A stretch of DNA of 28,546 nt from a virus, in IMG/VR virus record IMGVR_UViG_3300046167_000292, positions 1 through 28,546 of that record; one strand, written 5' to 3'. The position numbers were made by a program, and so were the translations under genes. The notes under the pieces are model-generated. The model did not search any database. It saw only the letters and a list, made by a program, of their open reading frames with translations, and had not been told where the DNA came from. Positions 21,717 to 28,462 of the stretch are shown one piece after another (within the stretch, counting starts at the first letter, position 1; each line of letters starts with the position of its first letter).

Positions 21717-22079
21717 ATGTACGACACTAAAGAACTAGAAAGAAAATCACTAGAAGCCATTAAAGAGCATAAGCTGATGTTTATAGAACACGTAGTTGCT
21801 TATTTACCCTGTTCAAAGCCTACTTTTTATGAGCATAAACTTAACGAACTTAACAGCATAAAAAAGGCAATAGAAGAAAATAGAACTGTTAAGAAAGTAG
21901 CGTTACTTAATAATTGGATTACAACTGAAGCTGCACCTGTATTGCAAATAGCAGCTATGAAGATGATTAGTAGTGATGAAGAAGCGCACAGGCTAAATGG
22001 TACAAAGCGTGAGATAAAGCACGACACAAAACAAAAGAGTTTTAAGGTAGAAGTGATTGACCACAATACAAGTAAATAA
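21717..22079 (+). CDS. Terminase small subunit
   Basis: 120 residues. Helix-turn-helix-like start: LEAIKEHKLMFIEHVVAYLP followed by CSKPTFYEHKLNELNSIKKA, a central helix and a Lys-rich end. The Bacteroidetes-phage type of small terminase, which recognises phage DNA for packaging. It immediately precedes and overlaps (23 bases) the large subunit. It has the candidate late promoter 32 bases upstream. Confidence 0.7.
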   Translation: MYDTKELERKSLEAIKEHKLMFIEHVVAYLPCSKPTFYEHKLNELNSIKKAIEENRTVKKVALLNNWITTEAAPVLQIAAMKMISSDEEAHRLNGTKREIKHDTKQKSFKVEVIDHNTSK

Positions 22080-23208
22080 AGTATACAACCATCTAACCAA
22101 CTCTAATAAGAAGATAACATTAGAAGTAGGTGGAACTAGGAGCGGTAAGACATACAATGTTCTACTGTGGATTATTCTACACTATTGCCAACACAACGAA
22201 AACAAAACGATTACTATATGCCGTAAGACATTCCCTGCTGTACGTGCTACTGTAATGCGAGACTTCCTAGAGATACTCAAACGTATGGACTTATACGATG
22301 AACAGCACCACAATAAGAGCAACCACGAGTATAAGCTAGACAGTAACCTCATAGAGTTTATATCATTAGACCAACCACAAAAGGTAAGAGGACGTAAAAG
22401 AGATTTACTTTTCGCCAATGAGATGAATGAACTGACATTTGAAGATTGGCAGCAGTTGGTATTTAGAACAACAGACAAGATAGTAGGAGACCTTAACCCT
22501 TCTGATGAGTACCATTGGATATGGGAGAAGCTAGAGCAAAGGGAAGATGTAGAAATATACAACACTACCTACCTAGACAATCCATTCCTAGACGATAGCA
22601 TAAGAAGCGAGATAGAACTACTAAAAGACACAGATGAGAACTATTGGAGAATATATGGACTTGGACAAAGAGCAATATCTAAAGCAACTATATTCAAATA
22701 CACGGAGATTGATAGCATACCTGACGATGCACAGCTTGTGGCTTATGGGATGGACTTTGGATTTAACGACCCTACTACACTTGTTGCAACATACAAGAAA
22801 GACCACAACCTATACTTTAAAGAAATGCTATACAGGTCAAAGATGACAACAGAGGACATACACCAATATCTAAAAGGAGTAGAGGTATTAGGTATGACTT
22901 ATGCAGATAGCGCAAGACCTGAAATAATAGAACAGTTGCGTAGATACGGACACAAAGTAATGAAGTCTTATAAAGGTGCTAATTCTGTACTAGCAGGGAT
23001 AGACCTACTTAAAAGGTATAAACTCCACGTAACAAAGGATAGCGAGAATATGATAAAAGAATTCAGAAGCTATAAGTGGAAAGAAGATAGAGCAGGTAGA
23101 ATAACTAACGTACCTGAAGATTTACACAACCACACACTTGATGCAGCTAGGTACTCCTGCTACTCTATATTAAGTAAACCTAACTTTGGTAAGTATTACA
23201 TACATTAG
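22057..23208 (+). CDS. Terminase large subunit
   Basis: 383 residues. Walker A GGTRSGKT (25-32), Walker B LLFANE (117-122), then the RNase H-like nuclease with MDFGFNDP (232-239), ADSARPE (D284) and HTLDAARY (D362). ATPase and nuclease domains of the packaging motor are both complete. TTG 22057 is the only suitable start ahead of Walker A (the previous frame codon is a stop). Somewhat short compared with lambda-type terminases but normal for this group. Ends at a possible promoter region (23210..23251). Confidence 0.9.
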   Translation: MTTIQVNKVYNHLTNSNKKITLEVGGTRSGKTYNVLLWIILHYCQHNENKTITICRKTFPAVRATVMRDFLEILKRMDLYDEQHHNKSNHEYKLDSNLIEFISLDQPQKVRGRKRDLLFANEMNELTFEDWQQLVFRTTDKIVGDLNPSDEYHWIWEKLEQREDVEIYNTTYLDNPFLDDSIRSEIELLKDTDENYWRIYGLGQRAISKATIFKYTEIDSIPDDAQLVAYGMDFGFNDPTTLVATYKKDHNLYFKEMLYRSKMTTEDIHQYLKGVEVLGMTYADSARPEIIEQLRRYGHKVMKSYKGANSVLAGIDLLKRYKLHVTKDSENMIKEFRSYKWKEDRAGRITNVPEDLHNHTLDAARYSCYSILSKPNFGKYYIH

Positions 23209-23219
23209 TTTTATAAACA

Positions 23220-23251
23220 TTTGGTTAATTAAAATATAGTTTATATATTAG
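23220..23251 (+). promoter_or_regulatory. Host-type promoter, TTTG-N20-TATATTAG
   Basis: TTTG (23220..23223), 20 bases, then TATATTAG (one mismatch from TAnnTTTG). The enclosing 20-mer 23210..23229 is the exact reverse complement of 14416..14435. It precedes the small membrane gene cassette by 19 bases. Confidence 0.5.
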
Positions 23252-23253
23252 CA

Positions 23254-23453
23254 CTTTAAAACAAACATTATGAAACGTAAGATAGAAAACTTTATATTTG
23301 ACACAATTATATACGTAGCTGCTTTTGGACTAGTATGCACGTTTTGCCAACTATGCGCACACGCTGATAAATGGATGGGGTTATGAAAGATTTAAAACTT
23401 TTTATAGTGGTTATTCTGACACTAACATTTTTAGTTTGGTCTAAACATTACTT
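23254..23453 (+). repeat. 200-bp direct repeat, copy 1
   Basis: Identical to 23622..23821 apart from three substitutions (ATT/ATA, CTA/TTA, GCA/GCT), all synonymous in the small membrane gene. Spans the leader, the complete 38-aa gene and the first 23 codons of the next gene. Confidence 0.9.
23270..23386 (+). CDS. Small membrane protein, copy 1, 38 aa
   Basis: MKRKIENFIFDTIIYVAAFG followed by LVCTFCQLCAHADKWMGL: basic N-terminus, one hydrophobic helix, three Cys near its end. An almost identical copy lies at 23638..23754 (all three differences silent or outside codon meaning). Stop overlaps the next start (ATGA). Unknown function. Confidence 0.55.
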   Translation: MKRKIENFIFDTIIYVAAFGLVCTFCQLCAHADKWMGL

Positions 23454-23559
23454 TGAAAGCTTACAAGGCAAAGGATTAACAGGAAGACAAATACTTGATG
23501 AAACTGCATTGTTTAGAGAAAGATGGGAAGAAACCAATTACCTAAGGAATAAAAAATAA
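23383..23559 (+). CDS. Small membrane-anchored protein, 58 aa
   Basis: ATG 23383 overlaps the previous stop, a better start than the in-frame ATG at 23371. Residues 4-20 form a hydrophobic helix (LKLFIVVILTLTFLVW), followed by a charged soluble tail with GLTGRQILDETALFRERWEE. Type II anchor topology likely. Its first 23 codons are repeated at 23751. Function unknown. Confidence 0.55.
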   Translation: MKDLKLFIVVILTLTFLVWSKHYFESLQGKGLTGRQILDETALFRERWEETNYLRNKK

Positions 23560-23607
23560 CCACTAACACTTATGGTTTACCTGAAATAAAAACTACATAA
23601 AAAAACA

Positions 23608-23621
23608 GGGGAGCAATCCCC
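23608..23621 (+). terminator. Hairpin before the second repeat copy
   Basis: GGGGA pairs with TCCCC around a GCAA tetraloop (GNRA type). Only three T follow, so it is a weak terminator or an mRNA-stabilising hairpin. It ends the first copy of the cassette. Confidence 0.45.
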
Positions 23622-23821
23622 CTTTAAAACAAACATTATGAAACGTAAGATAGAAAACTTTATATTTGACACAATAATATACGTAGCTGCTTTTGGATTA
23701 GTATGCACGTTTTGCCAACTATGCGCTCACGCTGATAAATGGATGGGGTTATGAAAGATTTAAAACTTTTTATAGTGGTTATTCTGACACTAACATTTTT
23801 AGTTTGGTCTAAACATTACTT
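23622..23821 (+). repeat. 200-bp direct repeat, copy 2
   Basis: Offset 368 from copy 1. Breaks off inside the second gene, where unrelated sequence begins after TTACTT. Confidence 0.9.
23638..23754 (+). CDS. Small membrane protein, copy 2, 38 aa
   Basis: Same protein as at 23270 (differences are synonymous). The retained coding sense suggests either recent duplication or selection on both copies. Stop overlaps the next start as in copy 1. Confidence 0.55.
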   Translation: MKRKIENFIFDTIIYVAAFGLVCTFCQLCAHADKWMGL

Positions 23822-23831
23822 GGGGATATGA
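23751..23831 (+). pseudogene. Truncated copy of the 23383 membrane gene, 26 aa
   Basis: Shares the first 23 codons (through KHY) with 23383, then ends LGI and TGA after the repeat boundary. It keeps the membrane helix but loses the soluble tail. Overlaps the next ORF by 4 bases. Confidence 0.6.
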
Positions 23832-23950
23832 TAGTAGAAATAGGAAACAAACACTTTAGAGATACAGGGGAAACTATGCAAGAGGTATATTGGAATGAAA
23901 CCTTTGAGGAGTGGACACCTGTACTATGGGAGCAAAAGATGGAGATATGA
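23828..23950 (+). CDS. Small acidic protein, 40 aa
   Basis: 40 residues, rich in Glu/Trp (YWNETFEEWTPVLWEQKMEI), soluble. ATG overlaps the previous stop (ATGA) and its stop overlaps the next ATG. Function unknown. Confidence 0.45.
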   Translation: MIVEIGNKHFRDTGETMQEVYWNETFEEWTPVLWEQKMEI

Positions 23951-24075
23951 AAAAGACCAAGAAACAAATAGACGAGAATGTTAGGTTTATACCTTTAGCT
24001 GAATGGCAAGAAACGTATCAATACCACAGAACAAACAAGCGCAGCAGACAGGTAGATGAAAACGGTAAGAGATGA
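23947..24075 (+). CDS. Small basic protein, 42 aa
   Basis: 42 residues, Lys/Arg-rich at both ends with VRFIPLAEWQETYQYH between. May bind nucleic acid (inference). Coupled to neighbours through 4-base overlaps. Confidence 0.45.
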   Translation: MKKTKKQIDENVRFIPLAEWQETYQYHRTNKRSRQVDENGKR

Positions 24076-24224
24076 AACTACATAAACTACACACAGGGGT
24101 TATAATAACCCACATACACACAGACATAGGGATAAGCGTAAAGGCTAGACATCCTAAAGACAAGGACTATATAGTGTGGGAATTACTACACAAAACACAA
24201 CAATTTTATAGAGGGCTTTTATAG
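24072..24224 (+). CDS. Small His-rich protein, 50 aa
   Basis: 50 residues: MKLHKLHTGVIITHIHTDIG then beta-type strands and EYIVWELL-like end (KDYIVWELLHKTQQF). Several His at the N-terminus. Its stop lies inside the terminator hairpin. Last gene of the small-ORF cassette; no family recognised. Confidence 0.45.
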   Translation: MKLHKLHTGVIITHIHTDIGISVKARHPKDKDYIVWELLHKTQQFYRGLL

Positions 24225-24236
24225 CCCTTTTTTTTA
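24212..24236 (+). terminator. Rho-independent terminator before the tail operon
   Basis: AGGGCT pairs with AGCCCT around TTTAT, followed by a run of eight or more T. Ends the small-ORF cassette, 24 bases before the candidate late promoter at 24260. Confidence 0.85.
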
Positions 24237-24259
24237 TTCCTAAAAACCTGCTTTATATA

Positions 24260-24274
24260 CGTTATATTTATATG
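24260..24274 (+). promoter_or_regulatory. Candidate phage late promoter, copy 4 (tail operon)
   Basis: CGTTATATTTATATG is fused to ATG 24272. The gap from the upstream terminator nearly equals that at 6033..6056, suggesting a standard terminator/late-promoter joint. Confidence 0.6.
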
Positions 24275-24916
24275 AAGTATGAATTAAACGTACCTACAAG
24301 CCTAAACGAGATTACTCTTGGTCAATACCAACAGTATCTTAAACTACCTGAAGGCTTAACTGAAAACCAAGTAGCACTTAAAATGGTGGGTATCTTCTGC
24401 CAAGTGCCTGACACAGTTGTAAGAAACATCAAAGCTGCCGACATACAAACAATAGTAGCAACCCTTACAAAGATGTTCGAGGACACTCCTGCACTAACAA
24501 GAGAGTTTAAGCTAAACGGCAAACGATACGGCTTTATACCTAACCTAGACGATATGTCTTTTGGGGAATACATAGACATAGACACATACTTGGGGGATTG
24601 GGATAACATAGAGAAAGCTATGGCAGTCCTTTATAGACCCGTACAGGGCAGTTATGACAAATTATACAACATAGAGCCATACGAAGCTAAAGATGCCCTA
24701 GAGTACAAGCATATGCCTTTAGGAGTTGTATTAGGTTCTATTGTTTTTTTTTACAATTTAGGGAGCGAATTGTGTCAGGTTATGATGGATTATTCACTCA
24801 ATCAGGAAATGACCTATCAACAGAAGCAAACTTTGGAGCAAAGTGGGGTTGGTATCAATCAATATACGGATTGGCTCAAGGAGACGTTACAAGATTTGAA
24901 AATATCACTAAACTAA
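24272..24916 (+). CDS. Tail assembly chaperone (gpG-like)
   Basis: 214 residues, soluble. LNVPTSLNEITLGQYQQYLK, then a helical domain with GDWDNIEKAMAVLYRP, and an end NQYTDWLKETLQDLKISLN. This is the usual first tail gene before the tape measure, coating it during assembly. A run of nine T at 24744..24752 reads GTT TTT TTT TAC in frame, a T TTT TTT slippery site; a -1 slip yields a 242-residue fusion with the next ORF, as in lambda G/GT. Both frames downstream look coding. Confidence 0.7.
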   Translation: MKYELNVPTSLNEITLGQYQQYLKLPEGLTENQVALKMVGIFCQVPDTVVRNIKAADIQTIVATLTKMFEDTPALTREFKLNGKRYGFIPNLDDMSFGEYIDIDTYLGDWDNIEKAMAVLYRPVQGSYDKLYNIEPYEAKDALEYKHMPLGVVLGSIVFFYNLGSELCQVMMDYSLNQEMTYQQKQTLEQSGVGINQYTDWLKETLQDLKISLN

Positions 24917-24999
24917 ATATGCACGAATGTTTATATGCATTAGAGTTTATGAAAGAGAAAAACGAATTAGAAGCAAAAAGAATTAAACGAAATGGCTAA
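24772..24999 (+). CDS. Frameshift extension of the tail chaperone (T-like part)
   Basis: The -1 frame is open from upstream of the slippery site to TAA 24997. Its conserved-looking core is FGAKWGWYQSIYGLAQGD, then VTRFENITKLNMHECLYALE and FMKEKNELEAKRIKR. KWGWYxSIYxLAxGDxxRFxxIT is typical of tail chaperone extensions in Bacteroidetes phages, in my recollection. No ATG starts this frame; GTG 24772 is possible, but expression as a -1 fusion is more likely. It overlaps the main gene for ~145 bases, so that stretch is dual-coding. Confidence 0.7.
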   Translation: MSGYDGLFTQSGNDLSTEANFGAKWGWYQSIYGLAQGDVTRFENITKLNMHECLYALEFMKEKNELEAKRIKRNG

Positions 25000-25459
25000 T
25001 ACAGCAGTAAGAGGTTTTTACCTAATCACGCAAACTATAAAAGACCAACTACTATTGGATGAAAATGTCAATACGGTTACAACAGGAGATTTAACAGAGA
25101 TAGACTTATCCAAGCAAACTATATTCCCATTGTCGCACGTTATCATAAACAGCGCAACCATACAAGAACAAGTAATTAGATTTAACATCACAGTCCTAGC
25201 TATGGATGTTGTAGACTTTAGTAAAGAAGAAACAACAGATATATTTATAGGCAACAACAACGAGCAAGATGTACTTAACACACAACTAGCAGTTTTAAAT
25301 AGATTGTTTGGATTGTTAAGACAAGCAGACGTTAGCGATGTGTACTCACTTGATAGCGACCCTAGCTGTGAGCCGTTCTATGACAGATTTGAGAACGAAC
25401 TAGCAGGGTGGAGTACAACCTTTGACATAACTATTCCTAATGACATATACCTATGCTAG
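24992..25459 (+). CDS. Tail completion / minor tail protein
   Basis: 155 residues. RGFYLITQTIKDQLLLDENV, then TTGDLTEIDLSKQTIFPLSH and strand patterns, with a final FENELAGWSTTFDITIPND. Small alpha/beta tail-terminator or completion type, in a conserved spot between chaperone and gp10-like protein. Overlaps the preceding frame by 8 bases and the next ATG by 7. Confidence 0.6.
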   Translation: MANTAVRGFYLITQTIKDQLLLDENVNTVTTGDLTEIDLSKQTIFPLSHVIINSATIQEQVIRFNITVLAMDVVDFSKEETTDIFIGNNNEQDVLNTQLAVLNRLFGLLRQADVSDVYSLDSDPSCEPFYDRFENELAGWSTTFDITIPNDIYLC

Positions 25460-25960
25460 ACAATACAGAGGATATATTAAGAGGGCTTTGCCAAGAGGGT
25501 TATACAGCAATCTAGGACACGACTAACTAAAGGCAAAAAGAATAGTAGTAAGGAATTATACAACAGCCTTAAATACGACCTTAAAACCTCTGCGAATGCA
25601 TTTATACTAAACTTCTTTATGGAAGAATATGGTATTTATCAGGACAAGGGTGTAAGTGGTACTAAAAAGAAATACAACACACCATTTAGTTATAAGGATA
25701 AGATGCCTCCACCACAAGCATTAGACAAGTGGTTAGTGAGAAAAGGTATTAAAGGAGTAAGAAACGAACAAGGGCAATTTATAAAGAGAAAGAGTTTACA
25801 GTATCTAATGGCTAGAAGTATATTTAGAAAGGGTATTAAGCCAAGCAATTTCTTTACAAAGAGTTTTGAACAAGCATTTGACAAACTACCAAAAGAGTTA
25901 GTAGATGCATACAAATTAGATTTAGAAGAATTTTTAACATCAGCGACAAGTGGCAACTAA
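25453..25960 (+). CDS. HK97 gp10-like tail/head-tail joining protein (frame-broken)
   Basis: ATG 25453 gives MLDNTEDILRGL, then an extra T (25489, after CTT 25486..25488) shifts the frame; in +1 it continues AKRVIQQSRTRLTKGKKNSS and into EEYGIYQDKGVSGTKKKYN, ARSIFRKGIKPSNFFTK. About 168 residues when repaired. The YGxYxDxGVxG...IKPSNFFT pattern is that of gp10-like neck/tail completion proteins. The portion 25619..25960 is open as it stands. Confidence 0.65.
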
Positions 25961-27122
25961 AATAAACGTAAGAAGTCCATATTATGTAAAAGCAAGTAAT
26001 GCTAGTTTGGCATCAGCTACTTTAAGCCTGTATATATACACAGGTACATTTACAACGGATAAGGGAACAGCTAAATACACAATAACTAAAAACGAGATAA
26101 GCAGTAACAACTATGTTGTTTTTGAAATTGCAGAACTTGTAAGGGATTACCTAGATATAGAGTTTGATGGAGAGTACGACAGTCAAACCGTATGGGTTGA
26201 AGCTGATATAGAGATGTTTGATGCTATCAATGGTGGTGGTTCTAGTTTAGGCACAACAAGCACAGACTATATAGCTTTTGACGGTTACGGATATTTTGAA
26301 GATGCTATCAATCCTGAATTAAGTAGAACGTACCTACAAAGTAATTACAAAATATTCAGACCTAGTGACCAAAATGTTAGAGTACCTGTATTCACAGAGG
26401 ACACAGATAGCGTTTCTTTTCTATACAAAGGAGAGGTAAAACGAGTACAAAGCATAAGCAGTAGCACAAACACTAACGGACAAATAGACTACATCACAGT
26501 ATCAGGTGCTGACAATACAGACAATTACAAAGAACGTGTATTAGCAGACGGTGGTGTACTTGAAGACAATAGCCTTTTAGATGCGTTTTTAGACAGCGTA
26601 GACATAGGCTTGGTAGATGAACTATATATCAATTCAGATAGTGGCACAGAAGCCGTTAAAATAAGCACAGAGCCTTGTTCAAAGTATGAGCCTTACAAAG
26701 TTACGTTTATTAACAAGTTTGGTGCATTACAGGATATGTACTTTAGCCTTAAAAGCACATCGAGCCTAAACACAAAAGGCGAAACCTACAAATCAAATGT
26801 AGTAGACTTTGGCACACTAACATACGACACTTACAAACCACAAGTAAGCCAATATAACAAAATGGGTAAGGAAAGTATTTCACTAAACACTAACTACCTA
26901 TCAGAAGAATATAACGAAGTAATAAAACAGCTTATGATGTCAGAGCAAGTATGGCTTACTAGACTAGACAATCCTGCACCTGATAGCAACAACCTAGAAA
27001 CCGTATTAGCTGTAATACCCAAGACACAAAGTGTAACATACAAAACAAGCCTTAATGATAGACTTGTACAATATACAGTAGACTTTGATTATGCTTTTGA
27101 TAAAATAAACACAGTAAGATAG
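25950..27122 (+). CDS. Distal tail / baseplate protein
   Basis: 390 residues, beta-rich, from GTG 25950. NVRSPYYVKASNASLASATL at the start, ELVRDYLDIEFDG, then a middle with FRPSDQNVRVPVF, and DMYFSLKSTSSLNTKGETYK followed by a compact C-terminal strand region. No enzyme motif. Position just before the next tail gene and the tape measure suggests a distal tail or hub component. Stop overlaps the next GTG. Confidence 0.55.
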   Translation: MATKINVRSPYYVKASNASLASATLSLYIYTGTFTTDKGTAKYTITKNEISSNNYVVFEIAELVRDYLDIEFDGEYDSQTVWVEADIEMFDAINGGGSSLGTTSTDYIAFDGYGYFEDAINPELSRTYLQSNYKIFRPSDQNVRVPVFTEDTDSVSFLYKGEVKRVQSISSSTNTNGQIDYITVSGADNTDNYKERVLADGGVLEDNSLLDAFLDSVDIGLVDELYINSDSGTEAVKISTEPCSKYEPYKVTFINKFGALQDMYFSLKSTSSLNTKGETYKSNVVDFGTLTYDTYKPQVSQYNKMGKESISLNTNYLSEEYNEVIKQLMMSEQVWLTRLDNPAPDSNNLETVLAVIPKTQSVTYKTSLNDRLVQYTVDFDYAFDKINTVR

Positions 27123-27769
27123 TGGTTATACAATTATACATAGAAGGGCAAAGGGTTGAGTTATTTAAAGACGAAAGTGTTACTATAACTGACAGTATCC
27201 AAAACGTAAAGGATATAGGTTCTATATTTACAGCCTTTAGTCAATCTTTTAATGTACCTGCAAGTAAGACTAATAATAAAATATTTAAGCACTATTATAA
27301 TTATGATATTGATTTAGCATATTCTTTCAATGCTAATGATTTAGTTTCAGGGATTATAGAACTAAACAACCTGCCATTTAGGAAAGGTTTTATAGGGCTT
27401 GATGGTGTTACATTAAAAAACAACAAAGCACACTCGTACAAAATTACATTCTTTGGAGAAACAGTAGATTTAAAAACAAAACTAAAAGAGACTAAATTAA
27501 GTACAGTGTTTCAGGGAGTTACTACTTATGACCACGAGTACGGAGTATCAACTGTAAAAACAGGATTAGAAAGTAGTTTAGCAAGTGGAGCAATAAGATA
27601 CCCTTTAATATCACACACAGAAAGATTATTCTTTGATAGTGGTACGCATATTGCTAATGACCGTAATTTACATTATGATACAGGGGGTGGCGGTGGTGGT
27701 TCACATAATCACGGTATAAGATACAATGACTTAAAACCTGCTATAAAATTAAGTACCTATTGTAGATGA
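27122..27769 (+). CDS. Distal tail/baseplate hub-like protein, N-terminal segment
   Basis: 215 residues as it stands. IQLYIEGQRVELFKDESVTI, then IFTAFSQSFNVPASKTNNKI and KHYYNYDI; beta-rich, virion-type. A Gly run (GGGGGGSHNHG) precedes NDLKPAIKLST. An extra T at 27758 (ACC T ATT) breaks the frame; the +1 continuation IVDEIENFTGLTFTSGASDD joins the next segment. Full gene 27122..28319, about 399 residues when repaired. Confidence 0.6.
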   Translation: MVIQLYIEGQRVELFKDESVTITDSIQNVKDIGSIFTAFSQSFNVPASKTNNKIFKHYYNYDIDLAYSFNANDLVSGIIELNNLPFRKGFIGLDGVTLKNNKAHSYKITFFGETVDLKTKLKETKLSTVFQGVTTYDHEYGVSTVKTGLESSLASGAIRYPLISHTERLFFDSGTHIANDRNLHYDTGGGGGGSHNHGIRYNDLKPAIKLSTYCR

Positions 27770-27788
27770 GATAGAAAACTTTACAGGA

Positions 27789-28319
27789 TTGACTTTTACA
27801 AGTGGAGCAAGTGATGACTTTTTTGACGAAACTAATAATCCTTTGTGGGGTACTTTATATTTATGGTTAAGCGGCTACTGTACTGACAAAGACCAAAACC
27901 CTATTAACATAGACCCTCTTATTTTAAATATAACAAACGAAACTTTAACAGCAGGGCATTATTTAAGTTTTTACAATGGTACAAGTACAGGCACAGCAGC
28001 AGGTTTAACTACATATAATAGACCATCTAATACATACGGCACAAGTCAATCTTTAAGTTTTGGCACAGAGATAGACGAGTACACAGGACTAGCAGAAGAT
28101 GATAGCTTATTTGAGAACTACTATAAGAATTATATTGTAGATACTTTCAATGCTAAAAGAAGATTAGTAAAAGTAAAAGCATTTTTGCCATTAAGGATAT
28201 TGTTAAACTATCAGCTTAATGATGTATTTATTATAAATGGTAGGGAGTATATTATAAACAGCGTAAACACAAACCTGCTAACAGGCAAAAGTGATTTAGA
28301 ACTATTAAACAAGCTATGA
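27789..28319 (+). CDS. Distal tail/baseplate hub-like protein, C-terminal segment
   Basis: Continues from the break at 27758; real coding starts at 27759, upstream of TTG 27789. It contains SGASDDFFDETNNPLWGTLY, LSGYCTDKD and an end RILLNYQLNDVFIINGREYI followed by NSVNTNLLTGKSDLELLNKL. The last part resembles a DUF-type strand found at the end of baseplate hub proteins. Overlaps the next small ORF by 4 bases. Confidence 0.6.
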   Translation: MTFTSGASDDFFDETNNPLWGTLYLWLSGYCTDKDQNPINIDPLILNITNETLTAGHYLSFYNGTSTGTAAGLTTYNRPSNTYGTSQSLSFGTEIDEYTGLAEDDSLFENYYKNYIVDTFNAKRRLVKVKAFLPLRILLNYQLNDVFIINGREYIINSVNTNLLTGKSDLELLNKL

Positions 28320-28462
28320 TAAAAAATATACTAGATTTATTAGAATTAGCAAAAGGAGAAACAGAGAACATCCGTATAGCACAAGGTAAGTATCATTTGC
28401 CTAGTGGGTTAATGGGTGCAGGTAAAAAAATTAAAAGAGAAGCGAAATGGCAGAAAAAATAA
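28316..28462 (+). CDS. Small protein before the tape measure, 48 aa
   Basis: 48 residues: MIKNILDLLELAKGETENIR, then GKYHLPSGLMGAGKKIKREA and a basic end. Helical and basic; starts in the previous stop (ATGA) and overlaps the tape measure start by 16 bases. Possibly a minor tail or chaperone-type peptide; not recognised. Confidence 0.5.
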   Translation: MIKNILDLLELAKGETENIRIAQGKYHLPSGLMGAGKKIKREAKWQKK

